Shown here piece after piece: positions 9,415 through 13,913 of a DNA stretch of 13,913 nt. A program made the position numbers and the translations under genes. Source of the DNA: Dinochytrium kinnereticum. Its lineage: Eukaryota; Chytridiomycota; Chytridiomycetes; Chytridiales; Chytridiaceae. How positions within the stretch are numbered: the stretch's first letter is position 1; every line of letters begins with the position of its first letter. The notes beneath the pieces are model-generated. The model ran no database searches. It was not told where the DNA came from and saw nothing but the letters and a program-made list of their open reading frames with translations. Where the stretch lies: assembly GCA_027604005.1 (NCBI GenBank), contig JADGJT010000278.1, positions 17,718-31,630 on the forward strand. Reading direction: 5' to 3'.

Positions 9415-11233
9415 CTACAGCTTCGCCCCACTTTTACATTTACAGTCCCCACCCTCCCCCACCAGCCGCAAAACGCTCACCCGATCCACTCTAACCTCCC
9501 CAACATTTCTGCACCCCAAAAGGGTCATAGCAACCCTAACCTCCTCCCTTAAGAGCCCCATAACACCCCTCACCCCGTCCTCCCCACCCTGGGCAAGCCC
9601 CCAAAGCGCCGGTCGTCCAACAAACACCATCTTGGCCCCCAACGCAAGAGCCTTCACAACATCTGTCCCTTTCCTGACGCCCCCATCCATCATGAGGTCG
9701 GGGATGTGAGCTTCAGGGTTGAGTGATGAGTGGAGAGAGAGGGCGTTGTGGCATTCGGTGAGGGAGTCGAGGGTTGAAGGGACGGTGTCGAGTTGGCGAC
9801 CGCCGTGGTTGGATATAACGATGGCGTCGACGCCCCTGTGTTATGTTGGGCGTTGGTTATTGTTGAAGCGGCTTAGGTTAAAAGATGACGACGAAAGCAA
9901 CCCCTGCACGTAAAAAAGAAAAAGAAAAAGGAAACCAAAGCACAAAACCAAACCTCACCATTTTGCAGCCAAAACAGCATCCTCTCCGCTCAAAATCCCC
10001 TTCAAGATAACCTTCATAGTAGTGGTCTTCTTCAACCAAGGAACATCCCGTTCCCACGACATGGACGCGTCCGAAGTGTTCCCCTGACCAATGATGCTCT
10101 CCTGACCAGGCGAGGATCCCTGAAGCATCGAGATCGCAGATTTGGCTGAATCCAACCCATCCTTCGAGGCCACTGACGCGGATCCAGCTTTCGCGGTTCG
10201 TTCCGACAGGGACCGAATGCCGAGGGATGGATCGAAATTGGCGAGGGTCAGGTGAGGGGGGAGAGCGAATTCTGTTTGATTTTAAGTTTCACAGGCAGTG
10301 GATGACAGTGGGGAAAGAGAAAGGGGAATCAGAGAGATGCGTTTGGTTAAACCAGGCAACGAAACGGATACAAAACTGTTTCTCTGATCGTTAAGTCTTC
10401 GTCCCAAGACGGGTGTGTCAACCGTCACCATCAATCCTCTGTACCCAGCCTTCTCCGCCCTTCTAATCAAAGACTCTGACACGGATCGATTCTGATAAAC
10501 ATAAAGCTGAAACCACATCCCGGGAGCCTCCACCCCGTTGTTCAAAGACGCGTAGACCTTGGACGCTTTGTTATACTCTGCAATCACGTCTTCGAGAGAG
10601 GTCGTGGCGTAGGTGCTGAGAACCATTATGGATCCACTGAGTGCTGCAGCTGTAACAGTATTGATCGTACTTTAGATAAAGGCTTTCGGAGGGGATTTCG
10701 GGGTTAGTACCTCTGGCTGTTGCGAGCTCGCCATCCGGATGGGCAAGTCGTTGCATGGCGGATGGAGCGATACCGACAGGAAACCTGGGGGATAGTTGGT
10801 GTAAGGTAACTTTTTTTATGGTGGATGGATACGTTGAATACCTACGCCAGCTTTCTGTCAAAGATGATTGTTGAGAGGTCCACAGTGGAGACATCACGAA
10901 GGACCCGTGTACGAAGCTTTACCCTGCGATACGTTACTTTCCAATATGCATGCAGACCCAAAATCACCTGCTGAATGCAGCCTCGTTGTCTCTAAGCGTT
11001 TCCTCAGCCTCGGCACCTGTGATTCACAAACCCCATTGGTTAGCAACACCATCACTTGAGAGGTAAGATCCGATCGCTCATCGATCCATCTCACAGAGCA
11101 GCTCTCAAAGACCTGTTCTAGGACTAGACTCACCAGATTCATAGTAATCCCGTGTGTTCTTGGGAAGCACCTCAAGAGCAGCCTTATGAAAGTCCTCAAC
11201 GCAGACCAGCTTGGTCAATGACTCGACTGACAT
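9415..11233 (-). CDS. Peroxisomal FMN-dependent 2-hydroxy-acid oxidase (glycolate/L-lactate oxidase family)
   Basis: Seven exons: 11233-11134, 11016-10968, 10923-10846, 10784-10711, 10649-10377, 10271-9959 and 9835-9415, giving 435 residues. The family oxidises (S)-2-hydroxy acids to 2-oxo acids, reducing O2 to H2O2. Conserved residues seen: Y30 (DYYESG), MQRLAH, Y150 (FQLYVY), R184 (DTPVLGRR), K282 (VILKGI), H306 and R309 (SNHGGRQLD), and the FMN-binding [10 protein letters not shown] and FVGRP. There is no cytochrome b5 domain, which argues against a cytochrome b2 type. The C terminus is AKL, a canonical PTS1, so it should act in peroxisomes. It is longer than the usual 360-370 residues, partly because of a Ser/Gly-rich insertion at about 211-262 in active-site loop 4. 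The intron-5 donor is the weak GTTTTG, chosen because it rejoins RNKFALPPHL exactly as in the family. Confidence 0.93.
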
Positions 11234-11278
11234 CTTCCCCTCACCACTTTTTTTTTAGCTGGTGACAACCTTCCCCAA
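11234..11278. promoter_or_regulatory. Very short bidirectional promoter
   Basis: Only 45 bp separate the start codons of the divergent hydroxy-acid oxidase and ALKBH8-like genes. The gap contains a run of nine T (11248-11256), the sort of poly(dA:dT) tract that disfavours nucleosomes. No TATA box is seen. Unless a start codon is misplaced, the two transcripts must overlap in their 5' UTRs or start within this gap. Confidence 0.5.
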
Positions 11279-12742
11279 ATGCCCCCAATGCCCATTACAG
11301 AAGACGACAACGGCCTTCTCGCCAGCGCATTCCCCCGCATCGACTCAGACACGGACGACGAAATCAATGAGAAAACCTCATCACAACCTCCCTCCAATGA
11401 TCCAACCACGCTTCGCATCCCAAAACGTCTCAGGGAAGGCACCAGGCGAGACATGATCCCGAAACGACTTCGAGCAGCCCACAGATCCATTTCACAAAAG
11501 GAGGGGAAACCCATTCAAGAGATTTTGATGGTGACTTCAAAAGGTGATCCGGATGTTGGGTATGATGACCCGTTGAGCGCTTCGGAGCTTTGCGTGTTGA
11601 ATATTGGGGGGAGCTCTTATGGGTCTGATTTTCGGTTACTTGAGGAGTGGGTGGAGGGGTTGGATGGGTTTGTTGAGATGGTGGCTGGGAAGGGGAAGGT
11701 AACTCTTTAACGAGGTTGTTTTTGGATTTCTTTATTGACTTCTGGTTTTTCTGTGATGGGGGTGTTTAGGCTTACACCTTTCTGATGTTCTCAACGCCGG
11801 AATCAGCCCACGAAGCCCTGCAGAAACTCCACAAGCGCCCCATTGCCGACGCAAGGATCTGTCTTGTTCAAAAAGTTCGGAACGTGCCAGTTTCGTTGGC
11901 GGATGTGACTGTGGAGGACCCTGAGGAGATTGCGAGGTTGATTCCTGGGCTCATTGTTGTTCCAGAGTTCATCACCGAGGAGGAGGAGAAGGGGTTGATG
12001 GAGATCATTGAGGATGATAAAATGATGGACTGGATTCCTCTGAGCAGTCGGAAAGTGGTAGGGAGGCCCTTCTCATCTTTCCTTTGGGTTTCCTTAGGGT
12101 TTAACTCAAACACTCATATCTCAGCAACACTTTGGCGTCGCCTTCAACTACTCCACAAACTACTTTGGCTCAAATACCCTCGAAGACCATCCTATCCTCC
12201 CACCCTGGACAACCCCACTCATCACCCGTCTTCAAACCCTCACAAAAGACTACACCTCCTCCAACCAACTCACCGTAAACTACTACCCCCCCGGCTCCGG
12301 AATCAGACCCCACGTCGACACCCACTCCTCCTTCGACGGCCCAGTTGTCTCCCTCTCTCTCAACGCTCCAGCGGTCATGGAGTTCCGGTACCTTCCCCCT
12401 CCACCACCAACCGCCTTTGACTTTCACCAACCCACCGACGCGTCCCTCCCCGGCGAGTTTAAACTTGTGAGCGTGTTGCTGCCGAGGAGGTCGGTGGTGA
12501 TTATGAGTGGGGAGTCCAGGTTCGGGTGGGAGCATAGCATTCGACCGAGGGCTTCGGATGTGATTGCGGGAAGGAAGGTGGAGAGGGGGTTAAGGGTTTC
12601 TCTGACTTTTCGGTGGGTTAGGTTACCCGTGAAGAGGGAGTGCGCGTGTCCTTACTGGTGGTTGTGTGATGCGCAGATGCCTGGTGGAGCCTTACCGGAG
12701 AGGTTTAAGGAGGAGAAGGATCGTAGAAAAAAGTGGTGGTAG
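11279..12742 (+). CDS. ALKBH8-like tRNA wobble-uridine hydroxylase (RRM + AlkB dioxygenase)
   Basis: Three exons: 11279-11698, 11770-12057 and 12125-12742, giving 441 residues. A basic, possibly nuclear-localising segment (PKRLREGTRR ... IPKRLR) comes first, then an RRM-like fold at about 107-185 (LCVLNIGG ... AYTFLMFSTPESAHEAL). An AlkB-type 2-oxoglutarate/Fe(II) dioxygenase domain follows from about residue 195: KVQHFGVAFNY, NYYPPGSGIRPHVDTHSSF with iron ligands H299 and D301, GESRFGWEHSI with H373, and GLRVSLTFR with R393 and R399 for 2-oxoglutarate. The C-terminal CACPYWWLCDAQ resembles the zinc-binding cysteines of ALKBH8. No methyltransferase domain is attached, unlike animal ALKBH8. 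The family hydroxylates mcm5U at the tRNA wobble position. The last about 107 codons and the 3' flank are repeated in tandem downstream. Confidence 0.92.
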
Positions 12743-12815
12743 AATCATGTTTCCTATTGATAATGGACATTGAACTACAGATGATAGAGGATTCCCCTCT
12801 CACTTTCCAACGTTA

Positions 12816-13143
12816 ACCTTTTCACGCAACCCACCCACACGTCCCTCCCCGCCGGGAGTTTAAACTTGTGAGCGTGTTGCTGCCGAGGAGGTCGGTGGTG
12901 ATTATGAGTGGGGAGTCCAGGTTCGGGTGGGAACATAGCATTCGACCGAGGGCTTCGGATGTGATTGCGGGAAGGAAGGTAGAGCGGGGGTTAAGGGTTT
13001 CTCTAACTTTTCGGTGGGTTAGGTTACCCGTGAAGAGGGAGTGCGCGTGTCGTTACTGGTGGTTGTGTGATGCGCAGATGCCTTGTGGGGCCTTACCAGA
13101 GAGGTTTAAGGAGGAGAAGGATCGTAGAAAAAAGTGGTGGTAG
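12816..13143 (+). pseudogene. ALKBH8-like C-terminal fragment, copy B
   Basis: This copy starts near CTTTTCACGCAACCC and has an open frame from 12868 to the stop at 13143 that matches the final about 91 residues of the parent. A 2-nt length difference before the GTTTAAACTTGTGAG stretch breaks the frame with the upstream part, and no ATG precedes it. Most differences from the parent are synonymous, but CACP reads CACR and MPGG reads MPCG. It keeps the distal His and Arg of the dioxygenase but not the first iron ligands, so it cannot be an enzyme alone. Confidence 0.9.
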
Positions 13144-13163
13144 AATCATGTATCCTATAGATA

Positions 13164-13514
13164 ATGGAGATTGAACTACGAATGTTCCAATCTTACTTCC
13201 ATGACGTTTTCACGCAACCCACCGACGCGTCCCTCCCCCAAGGAGTTTCACCTTGCTGCTGCCGAGGGCGATCGGTGTTAATTATGAGTGGGGAGTTTAG
13301 GGAGCATAGAATTCGACCGAGGGCTTCGGATGTGATTGCCGGGAGGAAGGTGGAGAGGGGGTTAAGGGTTTCTCTGACTTTTCGGTGGGTTAGGTTACCT
13401 GTGAAGAGGGAGTGCGCGTGTCGTTACTGGTGGTTGTGTGATGCGCAGATGCCTGGTGGGGCCTTACCAGAGAGGTTTAAGGAGGAGAAGGATCGTAGAA
13501 GAAAGTGGTGGTAG
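13164..13514 (+). pseudogene. ALKBH8-like C-terminal fragment, copy C, with a fortuitous ATG
   Basis: An open frame of 116 codons starts at an ATG (13164) inside the 3' flank of copy B and runs into the duplicated dioxygenase end to the usual TGGTGGTAG stop. Relative to the parent the segment around 13245-13285 is shortened and altered (CCCRGRSV in place of LLPRRSV), and a 9-nt in-frame deletion removes FGW before the distal histidine. It lacks the HxD motif. Probably a decayed fragment; translation from the chance ATG is possible but unsupported. Confidence 0.85.
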
Positions 13515-13590
13515 AATCATGTATGCTACAGATAATAGACATTGAACTACAGATGATAGAGGATTCCCCTCTCACATCCCAACGTTAACC

Positions 13591-13753
13591 TTTTCACGCA
13601 ACCCACCCACGCGTCCCTCCCCGCCGGGAGTTTAAACTTGTGAGCGTGTTGCTGCCGAGGACGGTCGGTGGTGATTATGAGTGGGGAGTCCAGGTTCGGG
13701 TAGGAACATAGCATTCAACCGAGGGCTTCGGATGTGATTGCGGGAAGGAGGGT
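13591..13753 (+). pseudogene. ALKBH8-like C-terminal fragment, copy D, truncated
   Basis: This unit begins with the same TTTTCACGCAACCCA landmark as B and C but ends abruptly in the GCGGGAAGGA(A/G)GG stretch, after which unrelated AT-rich sequence starts. It carries a 1-nt insertion (GAGGACGGTCGG) and a TAG in place of the Trp codon before the distal histidine, so it is clearly non-coding. Confidence 0.9.
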
Positions 13754-13913
13754 GTATTGTAATTTATTGGGATAACTTCTGGGCACAATATTTGGGGGTG
13801 TCAGAGCTGGGACAGAGGATCGGGCAGTCTTGTATATATGTTTAGATGAGGAGGGACATTCATAATATATATATCCCTCTCACTCATGTGTTACGACTTT
13901 GCCTTATCCATTG
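13754..13913. other. AT-rich sequence after the repeat array, no gene seen
   Basis: This is unique sequence after the broken end of copy D. It contains AT-dinucleotide runs and a short imperfect inverted repeat (GAGGGA at 13851-13856 and TCCCTC at 13874-13879 around an AT-rich spacer). No open frame with family resemblance is seen on either strand. It may belong to the upstream region of a gene beyond the window. Confidence 0.4.

Larger units (their letters stand above)
12421..13753 (+). repeat. Tandem array of the ALKBH8-like 3' end (about 3.4 units of 384-399 bp)
   Basis: The last part of the dioxygenase gene together with its 3' flank recurs head to tail. The shared landmark AACCCA falls at 12429, 12828, 13216 and 13600, giving periods of 399, 388 and 384 bp. 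Unit A is the functional gene end, units B and C run through the same stop codon, and unit D is cut off at about 13753. Units stay nearly identical over the coding part, indicating recent amplification. None of units B-D carries the HxD iron motif, because the repeated segment starts after it. Confidence 0.95.

Noticed and set aside
10272..10376. Alternative intron-5 donor (G|GTTTAA, adding VSVSLPE) in the hydroxy-acid oxidase.
   Set aside because: It keeps the phase but inserts residues into the RNxFxLPPHL motif, whereas the GTTTTG donor restores the family pattern exactly. Both donors are weak, so transcript data would decide.
12170..12535. A 121-codon minus-strand frame opposite the dioxygenase exon 3.
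   Set aside because: It is antisense to a well-supported coding exon and has Gly/Val-rich composition typical of a codon-bias shadow.
13851..13879. Inverted repeat GAGGGA ... TCCCTC around an AT-rich spacer, considered as a terminator or mobile-element end.
   Set aside because: The stem is only 6 bp with a 17-nt loop, there is no partner repeat or target duplication, and hairpin terminators are not expected for this kind of gene.

Overview
The window looks like nuclear DNA from a fungus. The genes are dense, lie on both strands, and are broken by many short spliceosomal introns (about 44-123 nt, GT...AG), and the protein families are typical eukaryotic ones. A RRM-AlkB (ALKBH8-type) gene, as far as I know absent from common yeasts, hints at an early-diverging lineage such as a chytrid; that placement is inference. 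I found no operons, phage, CRISPR, tRNA or rRNA. All exon-intron models were built by hand from splice signals, reading-frame phase and remembered family patterns, without transcript data.

Layout: (1) 1-89, minus: the 5' end of an unidentified gene running off the window. (2) 263-2477, plus, 5 exons: a predicted secreted, extremely basic protein whose core is a tandem array of KR-delimited 8-9 residue repeats, followed by an unrelated non-repetitive C-terminal part. (3) 2754-4586, plus, 8 exons: a vacuolar-type Ca2+/H+ exchanger (CAX/Vcx1 family), apparently complete. (4) 4587-5169: a convergent intergenic region, AT-rich then purine-rich. (5) 5170-7105, minus, 6 exons: a membrane-anchored alpha/beta hydrolase with an altered nucleophile elbow. 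(6) 7106-7674: a GC-rich divergent promoter region with CCAAT, E-box and CRE-like sites. (7) 7675-9220, plus, 3 exons: an F-box/leucine-rich-repeat protein. (8) 9415-11233, minus, 7 exons: an FMN-dependent 2-hydroxy-acid oxidase ending in the peroxisomal signal AKL. (9) 11279-12742, plus, 3 exons: an ALKBH8-like RRM plus 2-oxoglutarate/Fe(II) dioxygenase, only 45 bp from the start of gene 8. (10) 12816-13753: two and a half further head-to-tail copies of the last part of gene 9 plus its 3' flank (period about 384-399 bp), with frame damage and mosaic variant patterns. (11) 13754-13913: AT-rich sequence with no gene seen.

The genes do not form a pathway: ion transport, esterase-like chemistry, ubiquitin-ligase targeting, peroxisomal 2-hydroxy-acid oxidation and tRNA wobble modification are separate housekeeping or accessory roles. 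The two most unusual features are the KR-repeat secreted protein, which resembles a Kex2-processed repeat precursor, and the decaying tandem array derived from the 3' end of the ALKBH8-like gene.
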